The position numbers and the translations under genes are program-made. Source: Halobacillus faecis (GTDB lineage: Bacteria > Bacillota > Bacilli > Bacillales > Halobacillaceae). Taken from it: DNA of 64,000 nt. Positions within the stretch are counted from its first letter, which is position 1. Every line of letters starts with the position of its first letter. Below the pieces are notes generated by a model that was not told where the DNA came from, made no database searches, and was given only the letters and a program-made list of their open reading frames with translations. This document shows, in pieces, positions 8,164 to 16,556 of this stretch. Location of the stretch: the NCBI RefSeq assembly GCF_007991335.1, contig NZ_BJYD01000012.1, positions 124,001 through 188,000 on the forward strand. The letters are read 5' to 3'.

Positions 8164-10161
8164 TTGAACGATTTACGAGCACCTGAAAAAAGATTTCGGC
8201 CAGAAATCGAAGGAGTAAGGGCTATTGCAGCACTGTTGGTGGCCATTTACCATATTTGGTTAGGGTCAGTATCAGGCGGAGTGGATGTCTTTTTCATCGT
8301 TTCCGGGTACTTAATTACGACTTCATTGCTGTCGAAGATGGTGAAAGAAGGACGGATCCATATTGGAGAATATTTATTAGGACTTGGAAGAAGACTCTTT
8401 CCTGTAGCGTTTACGGTTATTTTATTCATACTGGTTGCGTCCATTTGGATTATGCCTGAAGCCCAGTGGAAACAGATTATTGCGGAAGGTTTTTCGTCAG
8501 CTCTCTATTTTCAAAATTGGCAGCTGGCATTCAGCTCTGTGGATTACTTAGCACAAAATAATCAGGCCAGCCCTTTTCAACACTTTTGGGCATTGTCCAT
8601 TCAAGGGCAGTTTTATATCACATGGCCACTTGTAATTATGCTTGCCTATTACATAGCAAAGAAGCTTTTGAAGACCCCTGTTAGAAAAACGTTACTCGGG
8701 GTACTCGTTGTGATGTTTATGCTGTCATTTACGTATTCCATTTACAAAACAGCCGTTAATCAGCCGTGGGCATACTTTGATACTTTTGCTAGAGTTTGGG
8801 AATTCAGCCTTGGCGGAATGTTGGCCCTTTTAATTCCTTATCTTTCTTTTAAAAAGACGGTCTCTATGGTGATGGGCTGGCTGGGACTTGCGATTATCGT
8901 GTTCACTGGGATGGTACTACCAGTCTCGAGTGTTTTTCCTGGTTATGTAGCCCTCTTGCCAACGACCGGGGTTATTCTGGTGATTATTTCGGCCGAGAAC
9001 AGCGGCGGCTTTGGGGTGGATCGATTCCTTGGATCGAAGCTGCTGCTTAAATTCGGTAGCATATCCTATGGGTTTTATTTATGGCACTGGCCTTTGCTTA
9101 TTTTTTATTATACCTACTTTGACACTGATAAAATTTCGGCGCTAGCGGGACTTAGCATTATTTTAATCACCTGTGTGCTCGCTTACCTTTCTGTTCATTT
9201 CATTGAAACCCCTGTTCGTAGCTTGAGTGTAAAAACGTCCAAGAAGCAGATCGGGACGGCTTTGATGATATGTATGATTCCGGTCCTTGCTGTCAATTTA
9301 AGTTGGGATGTCTACAGCAGTCAAGTTCAAAGTAAATCGTATGAGATAGAGGATTATCCGGGAGCTCGTGCGATCTCTGATAACGTTCAACCAGCTGCCG
9401 GAAAGGAGCCATTCCCATCAACCATACAAGTGCAGGAAGAATTACCAGCCTTTTACGACACGCGCGACTGCTTCACTTATACAAGCGAACGAGGCATGAA
9501 AACTTGCTCACGTGGAGAAACTGAAAATCCAGATTATACGATTGCCCTTGTGGGAGGTTCACATTCCGGTCACTGGTTCCCGGCGTTAAATGAAATATCT
9601 AATGACTTGAATTTGCAAATCAATGTTTATAACAAGGATGCGTGCCGCTTTTCTGCGGATGATTTTGATGGATTATTAAATGAAACGTGTATGGAGTGGA
9701 ATGAAGAAGTCTTAAATGACTTATTGGACAACCCTCCTGATGTTGTATTTACCACTTCAACAGTGAATAGTGAACCTAATGTTCCTGAAGGTTACATCAA
9801 ACAGTGGGAGAAACTCGAGGGCATAACCGAAATCCTCGCCGTCCGTGACAATCCGCGAATGGAGGAAGACACCCCCCTTTGTGTGGATGAAAAAGAGGAT
9901 ATTGAAGATTGTGCCGTCCCAAGAAATGAGGCACTGTCAGAAGAGGTGCCGTGGGAGAACACGGATGGAATCCCGGATCATGTGACATTTGCTGATTTAT
10001 CCGAATACTTTTGTGATGATGATCTATGTAAACCAGTCATAGGCAATGTGATTGTCTATCGTGATCAGCATCACCTGAGTACGTTATATTCAAAAACTCT
10101 CGCTCCAGCTGTCGAGGAGCACTTGCAAAAGGTATTAGAAAAAGTGGACCAAAAATCATGA
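8164..10161 (+). CDS. Acyltransferase 3 / SGNH O-acetyltransferase (OatA-like)
   Basis: A 665-residue two-domain membrane enzyme. The N-terminal part (about 1-370) is an acyltransferase-3 domain with roughly ten helices, starting RPEIEGVRAIAALLVAIYH and including GVDVFFIVSGYLIT. The extracellular C-terminal part is an SGNH esterase-like domain with LVGGSHSGHW (block I Ser) and a terminal DQHHLS (D-x-x-H catalytic pair). Proteins of this build O-acetylate peptidoglycan or surface polysaccharide. Translation starts at TTG (8164) behind GAAGGAGTG; no ATG fits. It is a single-gene unit between two terminators, beside other envelope genes. Which polymer is acetylated is not determined. Confidence 0.88.
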   Translation: MNDLRAPEKRFRPEIEGVRAIAALLVAIYHIWLGSVSGGVDVFFIVSGYLITTSLLSKMVKEGRIHIGEYLLGLGRRLFPVAFTVILFILVASIWIMPEAQWKQIIAEGFSSALYFQNWQLAFSSVDYLAQNNQASPFQHFWALSIQGQFYITWPLVIMLAYYIAKKLLKTPVRKTLLGVLVVMFMLSFTYSIYKTAVNQPWAYFDTFARVWEFSLGGMLALLIPYLSFKKTVSMVMGWLGLAIIVFTGMVLPVSSVFPGYVALLPTTGVILVIISAENSGGFGVDRFLGSKLLLKFGSISYGFYLWHWPLLIFYYTYFDTDKISALAGLSIILITCVLAYLSVHFIETPVRSLSVKTSKKQIGTALMICMIPVLAVNLSWDVYSSQVQSKSYEIEDYPGARAISDNVQPAAGKEPFPSTIQVQEELPAFYDTRDCFTYTSERGMKTCSRGETENPDYTIALVGGSHSGHWFPALNEISNDLNLQINVYNKDACRFSADDFDGLLNETCMEWNEEVLNDLLDNPPDVVFTTSTVNSEPNVPEGYIKQWEKLEGITEILAVRDNPRMEEDTPLCVDEKEDIEDCAVPRNEALSEEVPWENTDGIPDHVTFADLSEYFCDDDLCKPVIGNVIVYRDQHHLSTLYSKTLAPAVEEHLQKVLEKVDQKS

Positions 10162-10169
10162 ATAGTAAA

Positions 10170-10201
10170 CAGGACGGGTGGATTTCCACCCGTCTTTTTG
10201 T
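10170..10201 (+). terminator. Terminator of the acyltransferase gene
   Basis: GACGGGTGG-ATTT-CCACCCGTC stem followed by TTTTTG. Confidence 0.93.
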
Positions 10202-10315
10202 ATATAAGAGTCCAGTCGCTTTTTGGTCGGTGTGGGTGAGCTCAGCAGCACGGCTTCATTTTCAAGGGATCTTGTTTTGCACTACAAACAGAAGTAATTG
10301 GTTCGTTTCCAATTA

Positions 10316-10352
10316 AAATAACCCCCTTCTCTATATGAGAAGGGGGATTCAA
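10316..10352 (-). terminator. Terminator of the LTA-synthase-like gene
   Basis: AACCCCCTTCTC and GAGAAGGGGGATT form a perfect stem directly after the minus-strand stop; the minus-strand tail is T-rich. Confidence 0.88.
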
Positions 10353-12230
10353 TTATTTCAAACTTTCAAAGTAGGCGTCAGACCATTGAAGGAGTTTTAG
10401 AATATCTTTACGTTCATCTTCAAAGTGAGATGAAGGGTTCTCAAAGTCATTCTCAATTCTTTCATTGGAAGTTAAATCAAGAATGCGCTCATCAAAGCGA
10501 CTGTTCTTAGCGATGAAAAACGTTTCCTTATTAAAAAACGAGCTTGTAGGTACGTAATATCGCATCCCCAAAAGGTTTTCGGAATAATGCCAAAGATTAT
10601 GCCCGAAGTAAATGGTATCCGGCTCAACTCCCAACAGGTTAAGGAGTGTCGGCATCATATCAATTTGTCCACCAATGTGGTCTACGACTCCTGTCACCTC
10701 TTTTTCCCCTGGTACACTCACAATGAACGGAATGTTGAAGCGGTTTAACAACGAATATCGTTCACCAAGGAAGTCTTTTAGAAGGTCTTGATCTTCACTT
10801 TTCAGTAATTTCCCATGTAGGCCAGAATGGTCTCCATAAAGAGCAATCACAGAATTATCCCATAGTCCTGCCTCCTTGAGGTCTTCAAAAAAATCACCAA
10901 GGACTTGATCTGCATAATGTACCGATTGCATGTAATTCCCTGTCAATGTTCCTTCATAAGCTTCAGGCAAACGGAGGCCTTTCTTTTCTTCTGGCATTTC
11001 AAAAGGAGTATGGCTCGTTAAACTCAGAACATGAGCGTAGAAATTCTCATGATTGGAAGAGATCTCTTTTAGAGCATCCATAGACCTTTCGTAAAACAAA
11101 CCATCCGATGGCCCAAAGCCAATGGTATCTTTCTCTCCATAGAATTCTTTTGCATAATAGTCATCAAATCCAAGGGCAGGGTACAACTCGTCCCTATTCC
11201 AGTAGGTTACATCATCGGCATGCATGGTTACAGAGTGGTATCCTTCGTCCCCTAGCATATGTGGTAGAGAAGGAAGCTGCATGCCGCCAACCTGCTCCGT
11301 AGTTGCTTGGTTTCCAAGTGGATACAGAGACGTGTTCATTAGAAATTCTGCATCTGATGTATTCCCTGAACCAATTTGTTGATAGACATCGGGAAAGTAT
11401 AGACTATCACCAAGCCACTGATTAATAGTCGGGGTGATTTCTTGTCCATTGATGGATTTTCCAATGACGAAATCCTGAAGAGATTCGATTTGAATCACAA
11501 TAAGATTACGGTCTTTTGCAATACCAAAATTCTCGTGTTCACTCATCTGTACATAATCATTGCCTTTAAGCTCCTGGATACGTTTGAGTGTTACATTTTG
11601 TTCTTCACCGGTAAAGGCTAGAGTCGTCTCACTTTTAGAATTTTCATGGTAATATTGCACAAATTGTGTTTGGAAAAATCCATTTTCTTTAGCGAATAAG
11701 GCATTGTCCAAAACAGCTTCGTCTTTGTTCATTTGGAAATTGACAATCGTTACAATTAAACTCCCCACAAGTACACCTGTCATAGCAAGTTTTGAGGTCT
11801 TGATCGAAGGGTAAGACCACTTTCTAGTGAAGATCCATAGCAAAACAAGTATGGGAAAATCTACAAAGAAAACAAGATCTGTTTTCTCAAAGAGAATCCA
11901 CATGCTTTCGTTCACACTGCCGACCTGATTCAATTGAGATAGGTCATAATATGTAGGGATTGTGCCGAAATACCTTTCATAAATAAGCATTCCTACAAAT
12001 AATGAGGATAACAGTAAATCCAGAAAAAGATATAAAACAAGTTTTCCACGTTTGAAAATTAATTCGAACATAGAGATCACGATAAGGACAAGGCTCATTT
12101 CAAACCAGAAGCTTGCAAACGGGTTGAAATCGTACAGGAGCCAATACCTTAGAAGAATAAATTTTAACGTAAGGACAACAGCAAAAAAGAAAAAGTAACT
12201 CTTTAATAATCTCTTTAATGATTCTTTCAT
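10353..12230 (-). CDS. LTA synthase family protein (phosphoglycerol transferase)
   Basis: A 625-residue membrane sulfatase-fold enzyme. Five hydrophobic segments fill roughly the first 190 residues; the extracellular domain follows. Visible active-site motifs are LIVIQIESLQ (metal-binding Glu), GSGNTSDAEFLM (the Thr nucleophile position of LtaS) and IALYGDHSG (Asp-His metal pair). The family polymerises glycerol phosphate from phosphatidylglycerol into lipoteichoic acid or primes it; B. subtilis has four paralogues (LtaS, YqgS, YfnI, YvgJ), and I cannot tell which this matches. The start at 12230 follows GAGGTG; an in-frame GTG three codons upstream overlaps that site. Monocistronic with its own terminator. 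Confidence 0.9.
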   Translation of the reverse strand: MKESLKRLLKSYFFFFAVVLTLKFILLRYWLLYDFNPFASFWFEMSLVLIVISMFELIFKRGKLVLYLFLDLLLSSLFVGMLIYERYFGTIPTYYDLSQLNQVGSVNESMWILFEKTDLVFFVDFPILVLLWIFTRKWSYPSIKTSKLAMTGVLVGSLIVTIVNFQMNKDEAVLDNALFAKENGFFQTQFVQYYHENSKSETTLAFTGEEQNVTLKRIQELKGNDYVQMSEHENFGIAKDRNLIVIQIESLQDFVIGKSINGQEITPTINQWLGDSLYFPDVYQQIGSGNTSDAEFLMNTSLYPLGNQATTEQVGGMQLPSLPHMLGDEGYHSVTMHADDVTYWNRDELYPALGFDDYYAKEFYGEKDTIGFGPSDGLFYERSMDALKEISSNHENFYAHVLSLTSHTPFEMPEEKKGLRLPEAYEGTLTGNYMQSVHYADQVLGDFFEDLKEAGLWDNSVIALYGDHSGLHGKLLKSEDQDLLKDFLGERYSLLNRFNIPFIVSVPGEKEVTGVVDHIGGQIDMMPTLLNLLGVEPDTIYFGHNLWHYSENLLGMRYYVPTSSFFNKETFFIAKNSRFDERILDLTSNERIENDFENPSSHFEDERKDILKLLQWSDAYFESLK

Positions 12231-12584
12231 AGTAGACACACCTCAACACTAGTTTATCTAAATGTTAAGTTTATGTAAATATTTTGTAAAGTTTATTGCG
12301 CAGAAGGATGCAAATCAAAACGTTATTATAGTTGTCTAAATCAAAAGTAATGGAGGAAAGTTGAACTAAATGGGGTTGAGTACAAAAAGAATGAAATGAC
12401 GGTGTAGGATGAAGTGGTTTTTTCTATAGGGAAGGATTGACGATTGATTTCAGGGGATGTACACGAGAGTTCTATGGACCTAAGTGAGCTGTGATGTTGG
12501 TTTAAGGATTGATCAGCCACTTTATTCCACGAATTTCACGAAAATTTTTTCTCAATTAAAAAAGTGGAGTGAAAATTAAGCCAT
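12231..12584. other. Intergenic gap, no gene seen
   Basis: 354 bases between the LTA-synthase-like gene and the ahpF terminator. It must hold the promoter of the former; no ORF with a ribosome binding site and no clear structured RNA is visible. Confidence 0.6.
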
Positions 12585-12620
12585 AAAAAAGAGGTATAGG
12601 GAATCCTATACCTCTTCGAT
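12585..12620 (-). terminator. Terminator of ahpCF
   Basis: GAGGTATAGG-GAAT-CCTATACCTC, followed on the minus strand by T6. Confidence 0.93.
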
Positions 12621-12625
12621 TTATA

Positions 12626-14161
12626 TTAGTTACGAATCAAGTAATCAAACGCACCAAGTGCCGCATTCGCACCATCACCCATAGAAATGATGATCTGGTT
12701 GTGCGGGCTGTCAGTTACATCACCAGCAGCAAACAACCCTGGCACGTTTGTAGCGCCGCGCTTGTCTGTGATGATTTCACCGATACGGTTCATTTCAACA
12801 GATTCATCCATCCATTCGGTGTTTGGTACAAGGCCAATTTGGACGAAGACACCTTCAAGATCGATGTGCTGCTCCTCACCAGATTCACGATCGATATAAG
12901 TGATTCCGTTCACATGATCATCGCCGGTGATCTCTTTGGTTTGGGCATTGGTTTTCACTTCCGCGTTCGGAAGGCTATTCAAGCGTTCTTGAAGAACTTC
13001 GTCTGCTTTCAATGTGTCTGCGAATTCAAGCACGGTTACGTTTTGAACGATACCGGCAAGGTCGATCGCCGCTTCGACACCAGAGTTTCCGCCACCGATG
13101 ACAGCTACGTCTTTTCCTTCAAACAACGGTCCGTCACAGTGTGGACAGTAGGCGACACCCTTGTTCTTGTACTCGTCCTCACCAGGAACGCCGAGCTGGC
13201 GCCAGCGAGCCCCTGTGGAGATGATGACGGTTTTACTTTTCAGAACACCGCCGTTTTCGAGTTCAAGTTCAAACAGATCGTCATCGTTTTTCTGCAAGCT
13301 TTTCGCACGTTGAAGATTCATGATATCGATCTCATAATCTTTGACGTGTTCTTCAAGGCTTGCTGCGAACTTCGGTCCTTCTGTGCTCTTCACACTGATG
13401 AAGTTTTCAATCGTCATCGTATCAAGGACTTGTCCACCGAATCGTTCTGCGACGATACCGGTACGGATGCCTTTACGTGCAGAGTAAATGGCTGCACTTG
13501 CGCCTGCAGGTCCACCACCGATCACGAGAACGTCATAAGGCTCACGGTTCGTGAACTCTTCTGGAGATGGGCCTTCACTGATTTTTGCCACAATTTCTTC
13601 AAGCGTCGTGCGTCCACCACTGAAGAATTCTCCATTAAGATGTACAGAAGGAACAGCCATGATGTTTTTCTCTTCCGCTTCCTCTTTAAAAGCTGCACCA
13701 TCAATCATCGTGTGCGTAATGTTCGGGTTCAGCACGCTCATGATATTCAGGGCCTGAACAACATCCGGGCAGTTGTGGCAGCTCAAGCTGACAAACGTTT
13801 CGAAATGAAACTCTCCGGAGATGTTTTTGATTTGGTCGATCATCGTATCATCGATTTTCGGAGCTCTACCGCTCACTTGCAGCAAAGCAAGAACCAAGGA
13901 CGTGAATTCATGACCAAGCGGAACACCGGCAAACGTAACGCCTGTTTCTTCTTGAGGGCGGTTCACGCTGAAGCTTGGTGTGCGTTTCAATTCTGTGTTT
14001 TGTGCTGTGATTTTCGGTGACATGGATGCAAGCTCATCCGTGAGAGCCAGCATGTCACGGGAGACCTTATCGTCTCCCGCGCTGACTTTCAGTTCGATGT
14101 CACCTTCTAAAAGCTTTAGATACTCTTCTAATTGTGCTTTTATTTGTGCATCGAGAACCAT
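12626..14161 (-). CDS. ahpF: Alkyl hydroperoxide reductase subunit F
   Basis: A 511-residue flavoprotein that uses NAD(P)H to re-reduce AhpC. It has an N-terminal double-thioredoxin-fold domain with a Cys128-x-x-Cys131 pair (SLSCHNCPD), then a thioredoxin-reductase-like module with the FAD-binding VIGGGPAGASAA, a second redox pair in AYCPHCDGP near residue 340, the NAD-binding VIGGGNSGVEAA and a closing GLFAAGDVTD. The length is that of typical AhpF. It lies 14 bp behind ahpC with its own AAGGAGTGG site, so the two are one operon ending at the adjacent terminator. Regulation should follow the PerR box ahead of ahpC. Confidence 0.97.
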   Translation of the reverse strand: MVLDAQIKAQLEEYLKLLEGDIELKVSAGDDKVSRDMLALTDELASMSPKITAQNTELKRTPSFSVNRPQEETGVTFAGVPLGHEFTSLVLALLQVSGRAPKIDDTMIDQIKNISGEFHFETFVSLSCHNCPDVVQALNIMSVLNPNITHTMIDGAAFKEEAEEKNIMAVPSVHLNGEFFSGGRTTLEEIVAKISEGPSPEEFTNREPYDVLVIGGGPAGASAAIYSARKGIRTGIVAERFGGQVLDTMTIENFISVKSTEGPKFAASLEEHVKDYEIDIMNLQRAKSLQKNDDDLFELELENGGVLKSKTVIISTGARWRQLGVPGEDEYKNKGVAYCPHCDGPLFEGKDVAVIGGGNSGVEAAIDLAGIVQNVTVLEFADTLKADEVLQERLNSLPNAEVKTNAQTKEITGDDHVNGITYIDRESGEEQHIDLEGVFVQIGLVPNTEWMDESVEMNRIGEIITDKRGATNVPGLFAAGDVTDSPHNQIIISMGDGANAALGAFDYLIRN

Positions 14162-14175
14162 GTATATTCCACTCC

Positions 14176-14739
14176 TTAAATTTTGCCGACTAGGTCAAGG
14201 CTTGGTGTTAGTGTTTCTTCGCCTTCTTCCCATTTTGCTGGGCAAACTTCACCAGGGTTGTTGCGTACGTATTGAGCAGCTTTGATTTTACCGATAAGGC
14301 TGCTTGCATCGCGGCCGATTCCGCCAGCGTTGATTTCTACTGTTTGGATGACACCGTCTGGATCGATGATGAATGTACCGCGCTCAGCAAGTCCATCTTC
14401 TTCGTTCAGTACGTCGAATTGACGGGAAATCTGCTGAGAAGGGTCACCGATCATGGAATAAGTGATTTTGTTGATTTTTTCAGAAGCATCGTGCCAGCCT
14501 TTGTGCACGAAGTGAGTATCTGTGGAAACAGAATATACTTCAGCACCTAGTTCTTTTAGTGCGTCATAGTTGTTTTGTAGGTCTTCAAGTTCTGTAGGGC
14601 AAACGAAAGAGAAGTCTGCTGGGTAGAAGCAAACAACGCTCCATTGTCCTTTAAAGTTTTGTTCTGAAACGTCAACGAAATCACCGTTTTTGAATGCTTT
14701 CGCCTGGAATGGTTGTACTTCTTTACCGATTAGAGCCAT
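14176..14739 (-). CDS. ahpC: Alkyl hydroperoxide reductase subunit C (typical 2-Cys peroxiredoxin)
   Basis: A 187-residue peroxiredoxin that reduces hydrogen peroxide, organic hydroperoxides and peroxynitrite. Peroxidatic Cys47 sits in DFSFVCPTE and resolving Cys166 in GEVCPAKW; AhpF reduces the resulting disulfide. The length is standard. AGGAGG precedes the ATG. It is first in the ahpCF operon, driven by a sigma-A promoter overlapped by a PerR-type box at 14795-14809, so induction by peroxide is expected. Confidence 0.98.
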   Translation of the reverse strand: MALIGKEVQPFQAKAFKNGDFVDVSEQNFKGQWSVVCFYPADFSFVCPTELEDLQNNYDALKELGAEVYSVSTDTHFVHKGWHDASEKINKITYSMIGDPSQQISRQFDVLNEEDGLAERGTFIIDPDGVIQTVEINAGGIGRDASSLIGKIKAAQYVRNNPGEVCPAKWEEGEETLTPSLDLVGKI

Positions 14740-14794
14740 AGTAGAATTCCTCCTGTAAAGTATGTTTGGTTAGCTGCTGGGTTGTTGCAGCTTT

Positions 14795-14848
14795 TTATAA
14801 TTATTCTAATTCAGTAGCTATTATTATATAAAATCGAGTATTTGTCAA
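14795..14848 (-). promoter_or_regulatory. ahpC promoter with PerR box
   Basis: On the minus strand TTGACA (14843-14848) and AATAAT (14820-14825) are separated by 17 nt. Just downstream of the -10, TTAGAATAATTATAA (14795-14809) differs from the PerR consensus TTATAATNATTATAA at one position. A box here would cover the transcription start and repress. PerR itself is not in the window, so the regulator is inferred from the site. Confidence 0.85.
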
Positions 14849-14891
14849 CAAAGAAAAAAATTTGTCGAAAATTGATTCTCAGCTAACTGAA

Positions 14892-14906
14892 TGAGAATGA
14901 TTATAC
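14892..14906. promoter_or_regulatory. Second Fur/PerR-like 7-1-7 box (weak)
   Basis: TGAGAATGATTATAC shows the 7-1-7 pattern shared by Fur and PerR boxes with three or so mismatches to either consensus. It lies upstream of the ahpC -35 and may be an extra weak site. Confidence 0.4.
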
Positions 14907-15055
14907 AAAAATTCTCACGTTTTCTAGTGTAACAAGAAAAAAGGAAAGGGTTTAGTAATTAGCCTTCCCGATTTTCGTTTATTATAGAATCATATGGAGG
15001 AAATTATTTCATAAGGGTCGCGTGAGGTTTTGTTGTTCGTCAGGTGTTTTCTCAT

Positions 15056-15322
15056 CTACATTCTCTTTCTTAGGCATTCGCTTATGATGTATAGTGCACC
15101 AAGAGTCAACATGACTACGGCTATTAAACTCAGCCAACCAGGTACGTCCATCTTTGTCAGAGTGATCCACCCAATAAGCACCCCTCCTACTGTTATTGGA
15201 ATGGAAACAATAATTAAAGCGGTTACCCCGATATTTTTGGACGGTGGAAAAATTGATTTTCTGTAACGCCACAACAAAAACCCTATTATACATGTAATGA
15301 TCAGCCCAATTCCTTGACTCAA
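15056..15322 (-). CDS. Small three-helix membrane protein, function unknown
   Basis: An 88-residue hydrophobic protein starting at TTG behind AAAGGGGG with a 7-nt gap. Three hydrophobic segments lie at about 4-18, 31-53 and 61-80, with basic residues between the first two (WRYRKS) and at the end (LRKRM). An overlapping minus-strand frame (15009-15293) lacks this pattern. I do not recognise a family. It is a single gene between ahpC and the sucrose module, in opposite direction to the latter. The TTG start and small size leave some doubt. Confidence 0.55.
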   Translation of the reverse strand: MSQGIGLIITCIIGFLLWRYRKSIFPPSKNIGVTALIIVSIPITVGGVLIGWITLTKMDVPGWLSLIAVVMLTLGALYIISECLRKRM

Positions 15323-15520
15323 TTAGTACGCCCCCTTTTTTTGGTCTTCCTCCAATTTCTGTGTTGTTTCTCTTTACCCTTTAAGTAAGAGGGGAGAGCA
15401 TCACTTAGAAATTTTTACTAACAGACATACCTTCATGCGATTCCGACCGATTCCATTGTCATAGAAGACTCTCTTCGTGGTAATATTGAAGGAGTAACCA
15501 TTCGAGCGGAGGAGCTTACT

Positions 15521-16351
15521 ATGCGCATTTTCAAAATCCTGAACAACAATGCGGTCGTTGTTTATGATGGTCCACAGGAGAAGATCGTCATGGGGAAGGG
15601 CATCGCTTTTCAAAAAAAGCGGAACGACATTGTGCCGAAACATAAAATCGAGAAAATTTTCCTGTTACGCGATCAGTCCTCAGAAAAATTCCAACAGCTA
15701 TTATCCACTTTACCTGAAAAGCATATTGAAGTGGCCGAACGAATCATCAGTCATGCGGAAGGTTATTTAGAAGCACCGTTGAACGACCATATTCACATCG
15801 CACTCACTGATCACTTATCGTTTGCTTTGGAGCGTTTGGAGCAAGGGTTTCCGATCCAAAACAAGTTGACCAATGAAATAAAGTTTCTTTATAAGAAGGA
15901 ATTTGAAGTCGGGATGTGGGCGAAAGGAGAAATCAAACGTGAGCTTGGAGTTGAGGTCCCCATGGATGAGGTCGCTCATATTGCTCTTCACGTTCATACT
16001 GCGAAAATGGACACACCGTCGATGAGTGAATCGCTGCAGACGGCGACTATTTTGCGTGATTTTGTTGAGCAGGTTGAAGCGATTGCAGGGCTTACCATTG
16101 AAGATACGAGTATCAACTACCAACGCTTGATCACTCATCTTCGCTTTGCATTGAATCGTGTAGCAGAGGGCAGCAACTTCGAACCGATTGATGAAGATAT
16201 GTTGGCGTTGATTCGGACGAAATATAAGGAAGCTTATGAGACCTCAGATAAGGTAGCTGGGTATTTAAAGGAAGAGTACGGCATTGATTTTCCAGATTCT
16301 GAAATCGCCTACATTGCTTTGCATATTCAGCGTCTGTTAAATGTGAATTAA
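15521..16351 (+). CDS. sacT: BglG/SacT-family transcription antiterminator
   Basis: A 276-residue RNA-binding antiterminator. Residues 1-55 form the co-antiterminator (CAT) domain that binds the RAT hairpin (MRIFKILNNNAVVVYDG, GKGIAFQKK). Two PTS regulation domains follow (about 65-170 and 175-276), with conserved His in DHLSFALER, AHIALHVHTA, THLRFALNR and AYIALHIQR that are phosphorylated by HPr or the EII. GGAGGAG lies 7 nt from the ATG. The adjacent RAT/terminator leader and sucrose genes show that it controls sucrose uptake; SacT and SacY are alternatives I cannot separate, so the symbol is by context. Confidence 0.92.
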   Translation: MRIFKILNNNAVVVYDGPQEKIVMGKGIAFQKKRNDIVPKHKIEKIFLLRDQSSEKFQQLLSTLPEKHIEVAERIISHAEGYLEAPLNDHIHIALTDHLSFALERLEQGFPIQNKLTNEIKFLYKKEFEVGMWAKGEIKRELGVEVPMDEVAHIALHVHTAKMDTPSMSESLQTATILRDFVEQVEAIAGLTIEDTSINYQRLITHLRFALNRVAEGSNFEPIDEDMLALIRTKYKEAYETSDKVAGYLKEEYGIDFPDSEIAYIALHIQRLLNVN

Positions 16352-16364
16352 TTTTATAAAGGGA

Positions 16365-16393
16365 TTGACGATAGCGTTTTCAGTGTTTAGAAT
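16365..16393 (+). promoter_or_regulatory. Sigma-A promoter of the sucrose operon
   Basis: TTGACG (16365-16370), a 17-nt spacer and TAGAAT (16388-16393). It begins 13 bp after the antiterminator stop, so the sucrose genes have their own start. Confidence 0.85.
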
Positions 16394-16418
16394 GGAATTG
16401 TTCAAAGTTGAATAATGC

Positions 16419-16527
16419 AGGATTGTTACTGGTAAAGCAGGCAAGACCTAAAATGTGTAGAGTTGGCTAGGTGACTCGTGTATGCGAATGACCTATCCAG
16501 ACTGTGCGCGTTTTAGGTCTTTTTTAT
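16419..16527 (+). promoter_or_regulatory. RAT antiterminator and overlapping terminator leader
   Basis: GGATTGTTACTGG (16420-16432) and AAGCAGGCAAGACCT (16435-16449) reproduce the ribonucleic antiterminator known from B. subtilis sacB/sacPA leaders. The 3' part of RAT overlaps the left arm of a terminator: AAGACCTAAAA (16443-16453) pairs with TTTTAGGTCTT (16511-16521) before a T run. Antiterminator binding to RAT would free transcription into sacP when sucrose is present. Confidence 0.93.
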
Positions 16528-16556
16528 TTTCCGAAAAATAACAAGGAGGAAACATC

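Noticed and set aside
12701-14020. 439-codon plus-strand open frame
   Set aside because: It lies fully antisense to ahpF, whose domains and active-site motifs are intact; the frame has no ribosome binding site and its product is low-complexity His/Phe/Arg-rich.
15009-15293. 94-codon minus-strand frame overlapping the small membrane protein
   Set aside because: Lacks a ribosome binding site and hydrophobic pattern; the 15056-15322 frame has both.
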